Below, one piece after another: positions 1 through 8,807 of a stretch of DNA of 42,231 nt. The notes below the pieces were generated by a model that was not told the origin of the DNA, made no database searches, and was given only the letters and a program-made list of their open reading frames with translations. Made by a program: the position numbers and the translations under genes. Where the stretch lies: contig PKTX01000031.1 of assembly GCA_002868945.1 (NCBI GenBank), forward strand, positions 45,908 through 88,138, given 5' to 3'. Every line of letters begins with the position of its first letter. Within the stretch, counting starts at the first letter, position 1. The stretch is from Desulfobulbaceae bacterium. Its GTDB lineage: Bacteria > Desulfobacterota > Desulfobulbia > Desulfobulbales > SURF-16.

Positions 1-429
<429 letters not shown>

Positions 430-612
430 ATTTTTTCTTAAACACTCAAGCTGCTGTAAGACAGGAACAAAAGAAATCGGAAAATCTATTTAGTTGTTAA
501 TTTTTTATAAAGCCCTTCGGGGCCATGCTTCGGCGCTCGGGTTGAGCCATTGATGGATTGTTTTATCTGTCATTACGCTGACTAGAGCCAAGAAGATAAC
601 ATAGCATAAAAT

Positions 613-730
613 TTTCGGTGACCACAGCGAAGAGGATCCACCCGTTCCCATTCCGAACACGGCAGTTAAGCTCTTCAGCGCCGATGGTACTGCATGGGTG
701 ACTGTGTGGGAGAGTAGGTCGTCGCCGAAT
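613..730 (+). rRNA. rrf: 5S ribosomal RNA
   Basis: A roughly 118-nt gene whose ends pair as the 5S helix I (TTCGGTGAC at the 5' side with GTCGCCGAA at the 3' side, one G-U pair). Typical internal 5S motifs are visible, including CCCGTTCCCATTCCGAACAC and GCGCCGATGGTACTGC and the GGGAGAGTAGGTC segment. It lies downstream of the 23S gene and is followed at once by a strong terminator. No tRNA is visible between 23S and 5S. Confidence 0.96.
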
Positions 731-744
731 TCCTTTATATATAT

Positions 745-785
745 AAAGCCCCAATCAGCTTCTGCTGGTTGGGGCTTTTTTTTTT
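745..785 (+). terminator. rho-independent terminator of the rRNA operon
   Basis: A GC-rich stem (AAGCCCCAA...TTGGGGCTT with extra CAG/CTG pairs inside) is followed by an uninterrupted run of T residues. It sits 15 bp after the 5S gene, exactly where an rRNA operon should end. Confidence 0.95.
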
Positions 786-959
786 GCGTGCTGGAACCGC
801 AGGCGACCGCCCTCTGGTTGTAGAGGCTCGCGGCCCATCTACTGCCCGAACATGGCGCCGACCCCAGCGGCATGCCTGAAATCAACAGGACCAGGGATGG
901 ATCGCTGCTCTTGACCGGGGCCGTAGGTGCGGTAAGGTAGGGGGTATTGGGGGGAGGGC

Positions 960-1265
960 TTACTCTGCCTCTTCCAGGACAAACTCAATGGCCGCTTCAC
1001 AGGTCCAGCCCCAGGCCCGATGTTTGGCAATAAGGGCAGTGGCCTTTTCCTCACAGTAGCCCTCAAGATTTTGGGCATGCCACAGGACTTCGGTGCCACC
1101 TGCCTTGGTGTAGTGGACTTCGCAGGGCACCTTGCCTTCAGATGTATAGATGACTTCAATGATTCGTTCCTGATTACCGCTGCGGCATATGGTTTTCTGG
1201 TTTTCCACGGCCAGGGCGCCAGTGGCGCAGAGGCTAATGAAAACAGCACACATGAAGCTTTTCAT
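960..1265 (-). CDS. small secreted four-cysteine protein of unknown function
   Basis: A 101-residue protein. The start at 1265 was chosen over the longer upstream reading frame because it has a good ribosome binding site (AAGGAGAAATC before ATG) and begins a clean signal peptide (MKSFMCAVFISLCATGALA). The mature part of about 80 residues has four cysteines (in TIC, VPC, GYC and WTC), which could form two disulfides in the periplasm. The C-terminal half has a pattern of the type W-x-A-x-N...GYC...GW-x-C that I associate with short uncharacterised proteobacterial proteins, but I cannot name a family with confidence. It stands alone, divergent from the kinase gene. No function is proposed beyond an exported small protein. 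Confidence 0.72.
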   Translation of the reverse strand: MKSFMCAVFISLCATGALAVENQKTICRSGNQERIIEVIYTSEGKVPCEVHYTKAGGTEVLWHAQNLEGYCEEKATALIAKHRAWGWTCEAAIEFVLEEAE

Positions 1266-1706
1266 GATTTCTCCTTGTTTGCGTAAGGTTGAAGACAAGA
1301 TGCCCTAAGAACAACCGGTTGGCGACGATCGTTCCGTGGCGTATCACACCACTCCTTTCATTGCCGAGGGTGAGCCGGTTGCCGGCAGGCGCTCTGGCAG
1401 GTCTCCGGCAAAGGGGTGCCAGGTCGTCGGGCTGTCCCTGTTGGCGCTGAGAGACCTGCAAGGGCAGGTATCCTTTGAAAATCTTTTTATTATGGAAAAA
1501 TTTTCATGATAGCCTGTCAATGTTTTTTTGCGTTCTTTGTATGATATGAAGATAACACCGGATTATTGGTGGCGTCTGCTTGTCCGGACCGGCAGGGGTC
1601 CGGGATCTGCTGCCGTCAATAAGTGATTGAGCCTCATGCCCTTATGGGTGTATAAGAAGAGATATGTAAATAGTTCTTAATCCCTTTAATGTACAGGTGC
1701 CCAAAA
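1266..1706. other. 441-bp divergent intergenic region with a GC-rich hairpin
   Basis: This gap separates the minus-strand secreted-protein gene from the plus-strand kinase gene and should hold the promoters of both. It turns AT-rich around 1470-1560. A 7-bp perfect stem (CCGGACC at 1584-1590 with GGTCCGG at 1597-1603, 6-nt loop) lies about 100 bp before the kinase gene. It lacks a T-run and so is not a classical terminator. I see no confident -35/-10 pair and no RNA gene. Confidence 0.5.
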
Positions 1707-2534
1707 ATGGTGGCCATGACCCCTGAGCAACTTCTGGCGGCCTGGGAAGATGCCTATCTTGCCCAGAGTCAAAACGCCCGTATCGGCAGGCTTTTTAAGG
1801 GGACGATTCACAACCTTAATGGCATTATTCAGGTCTTTTCCATGCAGTCTGAGCTCTTTGACATGATGTTTGCGAGCGCCGATGAGCTGTTGGACGAGGC
1901 GTTGTCCCTCTGTGGGGAGGATGCGGCCCAGGAGAAGATAGGACAGACCAGGGCCCTTTTGCACAAACGGCATCAGACCCTGGCGCAGGTTGAGGAGAAA
2001 ATTGTCCATGCCCAGCAGATACTGAAAAATAACGATGAGTTTTTTGTCTCAACCAGTGAGGGCGGTCTCGTTTCCCTGCAAAGCCTGGTGGATAATGTCG
2101 TCAGTTTTTTTACTTCCCAGATGTTTTTTAAGCACAAGGTGGAAAAGGATGTTCGTGTGGATGCTGACCTGAGCATCGGTCGGCATGGCCTTGCTCTCAC
2201 TATTGCCCTGGCCAATCTCATTGAAAACAGTATTGAAGCCATGGAACGTCATACCGCTCAGAGCGGTTTTTTTGCCCTGCGCTGCTTTCTGCAAGACAAC
2301 AGGCTTATCATGGAGGTCGAGGATAACGGTGTCGGTGTTCCTGAATCGATCCAGGCCGATCTTTTCCAGCCCTTTGTCGCTGCCGGCCCCGGTCATGCCG
2401 GTCTGGGCCTCTATCTGGCCCGTCGAGTGCTGGCCGATCTGGGCGCCACTGTTGCCATGAGCCGGGCCAGCCAGCCCACCATTTTTACGATTACCCTACC
2501 TGACATCTCTGCCGTGGGGGAAAGCCTTGTCTGA
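1707..2534 (+). CDS. histidine-kinase-like ATPase without a sensor domain
   Basis: A 275-residue soluble protein with a GHKL/HATPase_c domain in its C-terminal half. The N-box is NLIENS (170-175), the G1 box is DNGVGV (206-211) and the G2 box is GHAGLGL (229-235). A candidate phospho-acceptor histidine is H35 in IHNLNG, which resembles the H-box of HisKA-type kinases, followed by a probable helical dimerisation region. There is no membrane segment, PAS domain or receiver. ATG 1707 is preferred because AGGTG lies about 10 nt upstream; ATG 1689 is an in-frame alternative. The gene overlaps rsmI by 8 nt, so the two are translationally coupled. The partner regulator is not encoded nearby. The kinase fold is clear, but its signal and substrate are unknown. 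Confidence 0.8.
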   Translation: MVAMTPEQLLAAWEDAYLAQSQNARIGRLFKGTIHNLNGIIQVFSMQSELFDMMFASADELLDEALSLCGEDAAQEKIGQTRALLHKRHQTLAQVEEKIVHAQQILKNNDEFFVSTSEGGLVSLQSLVDNVVSFFTSQMFFKHKVEKDVRVDADLSIGRHGLALTIALANLIENSIEAMERHTAQSGFFALRCFLQDNRLIMEVEDNGVGVPESIQADLFQPFVAAGPGHAGLGLYLARRVLADLGATVAMSRASQPTIFTITLPDISAVGESLV

Positions 2535-3366
2535 TTACGGCACCCTGTTTGTTGTTCCTACCCCCATCGGTAACCTTGAGGATCTGACCCAAAGAGCGGC
2601 CCGTGTTCTTGCCGAGGTCGACCTGATCGCGGCGGAGGATACCCGCCACACCCGCAAGCTGCTCAGCCATCTTGGTATTGCCACGCCGCTGAAGAGCTAT
2701 TATCGGGGCCAGGAGGCCAAGAAGGGGGAGCAGTTGCTTGCCGACCTGCAGGGCGGCAGGAATATTGCCCTGGTCTCTGACGCCGGCACACCTGCCATTT
2801 CCGATCCCGGTACCCGGCTGGTCCGCCTCTGTCATGCGCATGGCATACGGGTCTGTCCCCTGCCCGGACCTTCGGCTGTCACCACCCTGGTGAGCGCCTC
2901 CGGACTGGCTGAGGAGGGCTATATCTTTCTGGGCTTTCTCCCGTCCAAGCGCGGTCAGAGGCGTAAGCTCCTCCAGACCCATGTCTATGAGATCCTGCCC
3001 TTTGTCATTTATGAGTCACCGCGCCGCATCATCGCCACCCTCACCGATATTATAGAAGTGCTGGGCGACCGGCATATCTGCATGGGCCGCGAACTTTCCA
3101 AGCTGCATGAGGAGATTTTGTCTGTCTCAGCCCGGCAGCTGCTGGCGGAGTTAAACGGTCGAGGGGCGGTGAAGGGTGAGATTGTCATGATTGTTGAAGG
3201 AGGCAGGCAACAGGAGGAGGTGGCAGGTGATGATGTCCATGATCTTCTGGTGGATCTGCGGCGCCAGGGCATGACCATGAAGGACGCGGTTTGCAAAATC
3301 AGTCAGGATCTTGGTGGCAAACGCTCGGATATCTACAAGATAGGTCTGCAGGTCTGGAAGAAATAG
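2527..3366 (+). CDS. rsmI: 16S rRNA (cytidine-1402-2'-O)-methyltransferase RsmI
   Basis: A 279-residue SAM-dependent tetrapyrrole-methylase-fold enzyme that 2'-O-methylates C1402 in the decoding centre of 16S rRNA. Family hallmarks are PTPIGNLEDLTQRA near the N-terminus, AAEDTRHTRKLL, VSDAGTPAISDPGTRLV and LPGPSAV. The length matches the family. The start is a TTG codon at 2527 that overlaps the end of the preceding kinase gene (stop at 2532-2534). The purine-rich GGGGGA just upstream serves as ribosome binding site, and no ATG is available at the conserved N-terminus. It is followed by a repeat-filled gap, so it probably ends its transcript. Confidence 0.95.
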   Translation: MSDYGTLFVVPTPIGNLEDLTQRAARVLAEVDLIAAEDTRHTRKLLSHLGIATPLKSYYRGQEAKKGEQLLADLQGGRNIALVSDAGTPAISDPGTRLVRLCHAHGIRVCPLPGPSAVTTLVSASGLAEEGYIFLGFLPSKRGQRRKLLQTHVYEILPFVIYESPRRIIATLTDIIEVLGDRHICMGRELSKLHEEILSVSARQLLAELNGRGAVKGEIVMIVEGGRQQEEVAGDDVHDLLVDLRRQGMTMKDAVCKISQDLGGKRSDIYKIGLQVWKK

Positions 3367-3373
3367 TTAGGTG

Positions 3374-3530
3374 GTTCCTGTCCAGAAACGGCCTCTCGGA
3401 GTCTAGTAAACTTGCTTACCTGCCCGATCTCCCGGAGTCTCGCGTGGCTGCTTACCTCGTCTTGCTCAAAAAATAATGCTCGGAGGTAAGCGAAACGAAG
3501 TGGAGACTCCGATATAAAATATATGCCTGC
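3374..3530 (+). repeat. dispersed repeat, composite copy A (head part)
   Basis: This stretch is closely similar to 41374-41505 in the same orientation. Both begin with CTGTCC(A/G)GAAA, contain direct units of the core GGAGTCT...GCTTACC (here at about 3397-3421 and 3433-3458), then share CTCAAAAAATAATGCTCGG and an inverted core unit (about 3483-3511). Copy A has one extra core unit of about 25 nt compared with the 41-kb copy. It has no coding capacity and looks like a small mobile or REP-like non-autonomous element. Confidence 0.8.
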
Positions 3531-3537
3531 ACCCCAC

Positions 3538-3656
3538 GGGCACCCGGAGTGTCGCAGGCTCCCTTACCTCTTTCAGGGCGCGTTTTTTATTTTCCATGCT
3601 TCTCAAACTCGAACAGGTGAGCGAGACTCCGAAATATCTGATTATTCAAGATATCC
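3538..3656 (+). repeat. dispersed repeat, copy B1 (inverted partner at 15154-15280)
   Basis: A 119-bp stretch starting GGGCACCCGGAGTGTCGC and ending TCAAGATATCC. Its reverse complement recurs at 15154-15280 with about six substitutions and one 8-nt indel. It has a core unit near each end in opposite orientation (about 3545-3570 and 3615-3631), so the element as a whole is an imperfect palindrome. It follows directly on the 3374-3530 copy. Confidence 0.85.
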
Positions 3657-3794
3657 TCTCATTGTATCAAGATATCCGTAAGCTTTTCTTCTGTTGCCCG
3701 ACTCCTGAATTCTTGTTGAACCAGAAGTTCAAAGATGCTTTTAATCTGTGTAATGCCGAATAGTCACCTCAACTGGACAAGTTGAATCCCTTCT

Positions 3795-4865
3795 TTATCT
3801 TCCCACCTTTTTTTTGACAAAGAGCCAGGTCGGTTTCAGTGACAGGGCCAGGACCAGCAGGGCGCTCAATAGTTGCAGTTCAGGCGGGATGATTTCGGCC
3901 GCTTGGCCGGTAACGGCCTTTATATCAAGGTCCAAAAAGATGTAGATCCAGTCCACCACCAGGCCGAAAAGCACGGCAAAAAAGGCGATGGTGACCAGGT
4001 AGAGGATGGAGGCCCGTTTGCCGAGAATGTTTATCAGAACGGAAAGGGAGGTGATATTGGTGGCCGGTCCGGTGAGGAGAAAGACCAGGGCGGCACCGGG
4101 GCTGACCCCCTTGAGGATAAGGGCGGCGGCAATAGGGGTGGAGGCGCTGGCACAGATGTAAATCGGGATGCCGATGAGCAGCATGATGAACATGGAGCTG
4201 ATGCCGCCGCCAAGATAGGTACGTAGAAAGTCGTCCGGCAGTGCGGCACTGATCAGGCCGCCCAGGAGAATGCCGAAGAGGAAGTAAGGGGCAATATCGC
4301 CCCACAGCTCCAAAAAGGCATACCTGGTTCCTTGAGCAAGATCCTTAAAAAATGATTTTTCCCCTGTGGCAAAGGGATTGCCGGTTAAACCGGTTGTTTC
4401 ACCGAACATAGGCAGGACAGTGGTCTGCCTGACATTGGTTTGCGGCGGCGGGTTGGTAATGTTTTCGGCAAAACCGGCAAAGAGCGCGGTGCAGAGGGCT
4501 GCCAGCGGCCGGGCCACGGTGAGTAAGGGATCAAGCAGGGCATAGGTGATGGAGATGGAGTCCACTCCCGATTCCGGGGTGGAGATCAGAAAGGCGGTGG
4601 TGGCACCGTTGTTTGCCCCCTGTTTCTTGAGACCGGCGGCAGCAGGCAGTACGCCGCAGGAGCACAGGGGCAGAGGGATACCGAAAATAGCGGCCTTGAC
4701 CACGGGCAGAAATCTGCCCTGGCCCAGGTGCCGGGCGATAAAATCAGCGGGCATGAAGACCTTGAGCAGACCACCGAAGGAGATACCAAAAAGGATATAG
4801 GGAGAGGACTCCAGCAACATCTCCCAGGAATGGTCAAGGATGGAGAGAAAGAGTGATTCGCTCAT
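3795..4865 (-). CDS. SO_0444-type permease, putative Cu/Zn or metal efflux
   Basis: A 356-residue polytopic membrane protein of the permease family once called DUF318/UPF0718 (YraQ/ArsP-like). The family motif PLPLCSCGVLPAA is present at about residues 64-76, with the paired cysteines thought to matter for metal or metalloid handling. GANNGATTAFLISTPESG follows, and a second-half repeat includes GIPIYICASASTPIAAAL. About eight to ten hydrophobic segments are visible. The long charged loop near residues 150-180 separates two homologous halves. It is monocistronic on the minus strand and convergent with rsmI. No metal-responsive regulator is adjacent. The family is clear; the Cu/Zn substrate assignment is by family resemblance only. 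Confidence 0.85.
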   Translation of the reverse strand: MSESLFLSILDHSWEMLLESSPYILFGISFGGLLKVFMPADFIARHLGQGRFLPVVKAAIFGIPLPLCSCGVLPAAAGLKKQGANNGATTAFLISTPESGVDSISITYALLDPLLTVARPLAALCTALFAGFAENITNPPPQTNVRQTTVLPMFGETTGLTGNPFATGEKSFFKDLAQGTRYAFLELWGDIAPYFLFGILLGGLISAALPDDFLRTYLGGGISSMFIMLLIGIPIYICASASTPIAAALILKGVSPGAALVFLLTGPATNITSLSVLINILGKRASILYLVTIAFFAVLFGLVVDWIYIFLDLDIKAVTGQAAEIIPPELQLLSALLVLALSLKPTWLFVKKKVGR

Positions 4866-4956
4866 AAGCAGGTCCGTGTAATTGCTGAGGGGCAGCGCGC
4901 CAGAGTTCAGGGGAAGGAAGGGCCGGGCAGGTGAGTGTGGCAGGTGTGAGGTGCCT

Positions 4957-4986
4957 TTGATAAAGCTTGTAAACTCATGGTATATA
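4957..4986 (+). promoter_or_regulatory. putative sigma-70 promoter for rlmE
   Basis: TTGATA (4957-4962) and TATATA (4981-4986) are separated by 18 bp, about 48 bp before the rlmE start. The gap is divergent (permease on minus, rlmE on plus), which fits a promoter here. This is sequence resemblance only. Confidence 0.4.
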
Positions 4987-5022
4987 GGCTATTTTGACAT
5001 ACTTTAACCCCCTGGAGGTCGC

Positions 5023-5037
5023 ATGGCAAGGGCATGA
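5023..5037 (+). other. four-codon mini-ORF overlapping the rlmE start
   Basis: ATG GCA AGG GCA TGA, preceded by CTGGAGG five bases before its ATG. Its TGA overlaps the rlmE ATG (ATGA). The best ribosome binding site in this region therefore directs ribosomes to the mini-ORF. RlmE may be translated by re-initiation, or the AAGGG inside the mini-ORF may serve rlmE directly. Confidence 0.4.
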
Positions 5038-5645
5038 AAAAGGTTCGGGACTATTATTTTCAAAAGGCAAAGAAGGAAAAGTATCCGGCCCGATCCGTGT
5101 TCAAGCTTGAGGAGGCCCAGCAACGCTTTAAGCTCCTGCAAAAGGGCGACACTGTTCTTGATCTGGGCTGTTGTCCGGGAAGCTGGTCCATATATGCCGC
5201 CAAGCAGGTAGGACCCCGGGGCCGGGTTATCGGCGTGGATCTCCACACTACAAATAAATACGCCTTTGCCGGGGCTGCCCCCATGCAGCACCTCAAGGCG
5301 AATATTTTTTCCGAAGAGATCTTTGCCAAGCTCGCTGCCACCAGGTTTAACGTGGTGTTAAGTGATATGGCGCCTGCCACCACCGGTCATAAGTTTGCCG
5401 ATCACCTCAAAAGCCTGGAGCTTTCACGAAGGGCTCTTGAGATTGCCACTGCCGTCTTGACGACCGGTGGTAATTTTTATTGCAAGGTGTTCCAGGGTGA
5501 GGATTTTGCTGACTATGTCGACGAGGTTCGGCGTTATTTTAACAAGGTAAAGGTGGTTAAGCCCAAGTCGTCGCGGACGGAGAGCCGTGAGGTTTTTGTG
5601 CTGGCCATGCATTTGAAAAAGGAGCAGAGCGGTACAGCCGCTTGA
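5034..5645 (+). CDS. rlmE: 23S rRNA (uridine-2552-2'-O)-methyltransferase RlmE
   Basis: A 203-residue RrmJ/FtsJ-family methyltransferase that 2'-O-methylates U2552 in the A-loop of 23S rRNA. The SAM-binding motif is VLDLGCCPGSW. The K-D-K-E catalytic tetrad of the family is visible as K in RSVFKLEE, D in LSDMAP, K in FYCKVF and E in ESREVF. The start at 5034 is the only reasonable one, because an in-frame stop lies close upstream. A strong Shine-Dalgarno (TGGAGG) actually serves a four-codon mini-ORF (5023-5037) whose stop overlaps this ATG, suggesting coupled initiation. The next gene, yebC, begins 18 bp downstream with its own strong ribosome binding site. Confidence 0.95.
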   Translation: MKKVRDYYFQKAKKEKYPARSVFKLEEAQQRFKLLQKGDTVLDLGCCPGSWSIYAAKQVGPRGRVIGVDLHTTNKYAFAGAAPMQHLKANIFSEEIFAKLAATRFNVVLSDMAPATTGHKFADHLKSLELSRRALEIATAVLTTGGNFYCKVFQGEDFADYVDEVRRYFNKVKVVKPKSSRTESREVFVLAMHLKKEQSGTAA

Positions 5646-5663
5646 TATAGAAGGAGGATAGCC

Positions 5664-6413
5664 ATGGCCGGACATTCCAAATGGGCCAATATTAAACATC
5701 GCAAAGGGGCCCAGGACGCTAAGCGTGGCAAGATTTTCACGCGTTTGATCAAGGAGATTACCGTTGCTGCCCGCATGGGTGGTGGCGATGCCGATTCCAA
5801 TCCCCGTTTGCGCTCCGCCATTGCTGCGGCCAAGGCCGAGAACATGCCCAAGGATAATATCGAAAGGGCGGTTAAAAAGGGCACCGGAGAGCTGGAAGGC
5901 GAGACCTACGAGGAGATCCTGTATGAGGGCTATGGCCCGGGCGGCGTTGCCGTGCTGGTGGAGTGCATGACCGATAACCGCAATCGCACCGTGGGTGAGG
6001 TCAGGCACGCCTTTTCCAAGAGTGGCGGCAACCTTGGCGAGAGCGGCTGTGTGGCCTTTATGTTTGACCGGAAGGGCTCCATTCTTGTGGACAAGGAGAG
6101 CATTGACGAGGAAAAATTAATGGATATCTCCCTGGAGGCAGGCGCCGATGATGTTGTTGAAGAAGAAACAACCTTCCAGATTCTTACGGCCCCTGAGGAT
6201 TTCGATACGGTCCGCGAGGAGCTGGAGCAGGCCGGTGTGGAGATGGTGGAGGCGGCTGTTGCCATGATCCCCCAGAATACCGTGGAAGTCGCCGAGGAAA
6301 AAACCGCCGTCTCCCTCATGCGCCTTATTGACACCCTGGAGGACAATGACGATGTGCAGAACGTCCATGCCAATTTCGATATCCCTGATGATGTCATGGA
6401 GAGGTTGGCCTGA
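5664..6413 (+). CDS. yebC: YebC/PmpR family protein (TACO1-like)
   Basis: A 249-residue protein, the usual length, starting with the family signature [20 protein letters not shown]. Later conserved blocks include [38 protein letters not shown] and ESGCVAFMF. YebC-family proteins were annotated as transcriptional regulators, and work on bacterial and mitochondrial members implicates them in relieving ribosome stalling. The Shine-Dalgarno GAAGGAGGATAGCC before ATG is very strong. It is placed immediately before ruvC (8-bp gap), the common proteobacterial arrangement yebC-ruvC-ruvA-ruvB. Confidence 0.95.
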   Translation: MAGHSKWANIKHRKGAQDAKRGKIFTRLIKEITVAARMGGGDADSNPRLRSAIAAAKAENMPKDNIERAVKKGTGELEGETYEEILYEGYGPGGVAVLVECMTDNRNRTVGEVRHAFSKSGGNLGESGCVAFMFDRKGSILVDKESIDEEKLMDISLEAGADDVVEEETTFQILTAPEDFDTVREELEQAGVEMVEAAVAMIPQNTVEVAEEKTAVSLMRLIDTLEDNDDVQNVHANFDIPDDVMERLA

Positions 6414-6421
6414 CAGGTGAG

Positions 6422-6913
6422 ATGGTGGGGCAAGCCGGCCAGTTGATACTTGGCATTGATCCGGGCTCCCGCATCACCGGGTACGGTCTGGTCAGGCGTC
6501 AGGGAGCACGGCTCAGCTATGTCACCTGCGGTGTTATCCGACCCGATGTAAAAATGGCCTTTGCCGACCGTCTTCTGGTCATCTATGAAGGTATCTGCCA
6601 GGTTATTGAGAAGCATGAGCCGGATCAGATGGCCATAGAGGACCTCTTTATGGCCAGCAATCCCCGGTCGGCCTTGAAGCTCGGTCATGCCCGCGGTGTC
6701 TTGCTTCTGGCCGGCAAGACGCATGGTTTGCCGATCAGCGAGTACACGCCGCGGACCGTCAAGCAGACCGTGGTGGGCTACGGCCAGGCGGAAAAGGGGC
6801 AGATTCAACATGTGGTTCGCGTCCTTCTCAAGCTTTCCGGGACCCCCAGCGAGGATGCTGCCGATGCCCTGGCTGTGGCCATTTGCCATGCCCATCACAG
6901 CATCGGCATCTAG
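6422..6913 (+). CDS. ruvC: Holliday-junction endonuclease RuvC
   Basis: A 163-residue resolvase that cleaves Holliday junctions together with RuvAB. All four acidic catalytic residues are in place: D in ILGIDPGSR near the N-terminus, E in MAIEDLF, and two D in the C-terminal DAADALAVAICHAH. Conserved NPRSALKLGHARGV and EYTPRTVKQTVVGYG are also present. The ATG at 6422 is 8 bp after the yebC stop with a weak GGTGAG upstream, so it is probably translated through coupling. ruvA begins 80 bp downstream. Confidence 0.95.
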   Translation: MVGQAGQLILGIDPGSRITGYGLVRRQGARLSYVTCGVIRPDVKMAFADRLLVIYEGICQVIEKHEPDQMAIEDLFMASNPRSALKLGHARGVLLLAGKTHGLPISEYTPRTVKQTVVGYGQAEKGQIQHVVRVLLKLSGTPSEDAADALAVAICHAHHSIGI

Positions 6914-6993
6914 GCTGGTCGCCGCAAGGTATATGATAGACAATGGCTCCCTCGAGCCTCGCTCTGACAATTTTTCCCTGAAAGCTGAAGATG

Positions 6994-7608
6994 ATGATCG
7001 CCTCCCTGCGTGGTATAGTGCAGTATAAGTATCCTGAAAGGCTTGTGGTTGATGTCCATGGCCTGGGCTATGAGGTTTTTATGCCTGAGAGTGCCCTTTT
7101 TGCCGTACCTGATGAGGGACATGAGGTCTTTCTCCATATCCATTCCCATGTGCGGGAAGATGCCTTCCTGCTCTTCGGTTTTTTTGAGCATGAGGAGAAA
7201 CAGACCTTCCAACTTCTGCTTTCCGTCTCCGGGGTTGGCCCCAAGTTGGCCCTGGCCATCCTCTCCGCCCTTGCTCCCGGACAACTGTCCGAGGCCATCG
7301 GCGCTGATGATATCGGTCGCTTGACCCAGATCAGCGGCGTGGGGAAAAAGACGGCGGAACGCCTCTGTCTTGAGCTCAAGGATAAGGTGGGTTTCATCAG
7401 CGGTGCCGCATCACCGACCACTGCCAAGAGCGGTGCCACCGGGCGCCGGGAGGAGGCCCTTCTGGAAGATGCCCTGTCCGCCCTGGTCAATCTCGGTTAC
7501 CCTGCCGCCCAGGCCCAGGAAGCAGTGGCCGGCATTTATGCCCTGCGTGAGGGTGAGGTTGGTCTTGAAGACCTGATCCGACTGGCCTTGCGGTCGCTGG
7601 CTGCCTGA
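6994..7608 (+). CDS. ruvA: Holliday-junction DNA helicase subunit RuvA
   Basis: A 204-residue branch-migration subunit that binds the junction and loads RuvB. The N-terminus MIASLRGIV matches the usual MIGxLRG start. HhH motifs are seen in [19 protein letters not shown] and [20 protein letters not shown]. The C-terminal domain ([19 protein letters not shown]) is the RuvB-interacting domain III. Two ATGs are adjacent (6991 and 6994); 6994 is chosen by homology and the difference is one residue. The stop lies 25 bp before the ruvB start used here. Confidence 0.94.
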   Translation: MIASLRGIVQYKYPERLVVDVHGLGYEVFMPESALFAVPDEGHEVFLHIHSHVREDAFLLFGFFEHEEKQTFQLLLSVSGVGPKLALAILSALAPGQLSEAIGADDIGRLTQISGVGKKTAERLCLELKDKVGFISGAASPTTAKSGATGRREEALLEDALSALVNLGYPAAQAQEAVAGIYALREGEVGLEDLIRLALRSLAA

Positions 7609-7633
7609 AGTGGCCAAGGAGAGCTTGCCCAGC

Positions 7634-8686
7634 ATGAATTACGAAGAGCGCCTTGTTTCAACCGAAAATGTCAGTGAGCAGGAGGTCTTTGTCGAGTATG
7701 ACCTGCGACCCAAGAGTCTGGCCCAATATATCGGTCAGCAGCAGGTCAAGGACAACCTTGAAATCGCCATTCAGGCCGCCAAGGGGCTGGGCGAGCCCCT
7801 GGACCATATCCTTTTTCACGGTTTTCCCGGTTTGGGCAAGACCACCCTGGCCTATATCATTGCCCAGGAGATGGATGCCGATATCAGGGTAACCTCCGGG
7901 CCGGTTATTGAACGTCCCGGGGACCTGGCTGCCATTCTGACCAGTCTGCAGGAGGGGGATGTCCTCTTCATTGATGAAATCCATCGCCTCAACCATGTGG
8001 TGGAAGAAATTCTTTATCCTGCCATGGAGGACTATCAGCTGGATCTGATTGTCGGCCAGGGGCCGGGGGCCCGTTCCGTCAAGATGGATCTGCCCCGTTT
8101 CACCTTGGTGGGCGCCACCACCAGGACCGGTCTTTTGACACCGCCGCTGCGCGACCGCTTCGGCGTTGTCCTTCGCCTGGAATTCTACCGCCCCGAAGAT
8201 CTGGTCACCATTATCAGGCGTTCAGCCGCCCTCCTTGATATTCCCATTGATAAGCAGGGCGCCCTGGAAATGGGCCGGCGTTCACGAGGTACGCCGCGTA
8301 TAGCCAATCGACTGTTGAAACGGGTGCGCGATTACGCCCAGGTCAAGGGCAATGGCCGCATCACCGCCGCCATTGCCGATCAGGCCCTGCAGCTCCTGGA
8401 GGTTGATCATGTCGGCCTTGATGAAATGGATCGACGTATCCTGCTGACCATCATCGACAAGTTTCAGGGAGGGCCCATCGGTCTCGACACCCTGGCCACG
8501 GCTGTCTGTGAAGAACGCAGCACCCTGGAGGATGTCTACGAGCCCTTTCTCATCCAGAGCGGTTTCCTGGCCAGGACGCCACGGGGGAGAATGGCCACCT
8601 TGGGCGCCTATGAGCATTTCGGCAGGGCGGTGGAGTTCAAACCAGCGACACCGGAACGCACGGATATCCTGCCACTGGGTAAATAG
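7634..8686 (+). CDS. ruvB: Holliday-junction DNA helicase motor RuvB
   Basis: A 350-residue AAA+ ATPase that drives branch migration with RuvA. It has the family blocks [29 protein letters not shown] (Walker A), [11 protein letters not shown] (Walker B), [19 protein letters not shown] (sensor 1 and arginine finger region), [13 protein letters not shown] (sensor 2) and the C-terminal winged helix. ATG 7634 is preferred because its N-terminus MNYEERLVS aligns with the E. coli start and an AAGGAG lies 12 nt upstream. A GTG at 7610 would add eight residues. An oddity is that the Walker A reads GFPGLGKTT where the family normally has GPPGLGKTT. Confidence 0.95.
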   Translation: MNYEERLVSTENVSEQEVFVEYDLRPKSLAQYIGQQQVKDNLEIAIQAAKGLGEPLDHILFHGFPGLGKTTLAYIIAQEMDADIRVTSGPVIERPGDLAAILTSLQEGDVLFIDEIHRLNHVVEEILYPAMEDYQLDLIVGQGPGARSVKMDLPRFTLVGATTRTGLLTPPLRDRFGVVLRLEFYRPEDLVTIIRRSAALLDIPIDKQGALEMGRRSRGTPRIANRLLKRVRDYAQVKGNGRITAAIADQALQLLEVDHVGLDEMDRRILLTIIDKFQGGPIGLDTLATAVCEERSTLEDVYEPFLIQSGFLARTPRGRMATLGAYEHFGRAVEFKPATPERTDILPLGK

Positions 8687-8807
8687 CCCGGTCAGCCTAT
8701 GATTCGGCTGATTCAGACGGGAGTGGATCAGCCGCCTGCCGAAAGAGGTGGAGAGAATCCTGAATTTCCTTTGCGATGCTTGTTTTCCCGAGTAAGGGTA
8801 TGATATT

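Larger units (their letters stand above)
3367..3794. other. 428-bp gap between rsmI and the permease, mostly repeat
   Basis: No gene is seen here. About 3374-3656 is occupied by the dispersed repeat family described separately. The remainder (about 3657-3794) is AT-rich and carries a direct repeat of TCAAGATATCC (3646-3656 and 3667-3677) whose function is unknown. The genes on either side converge (rsmI on plus, permease on minus), but I see no classical terminator with a T-run. Confidence 0.6.

Noticed and set aside
430-612. tRNA between 23S and 5S
   Set aside because: No cloverleaf or T-loop GTTCRA sequence is visible; only short hairpins are present.
505-885. Minus-strand open frames over the 5S rRNA gene and its terminator
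   Set aside because: They overlap an rRNA gene and its terminator.
3374-3656. Insertion sequence with transposase
   Set aside because: The element is only about 280 bp in this copy, with no open frame resembling a transposase. It can only be a non-autonomous repeat.
5930-6970. 346-codon minus-strand frame opposite yebC and ruvC
   Set aside because: Spans two real genes and shows no family features.
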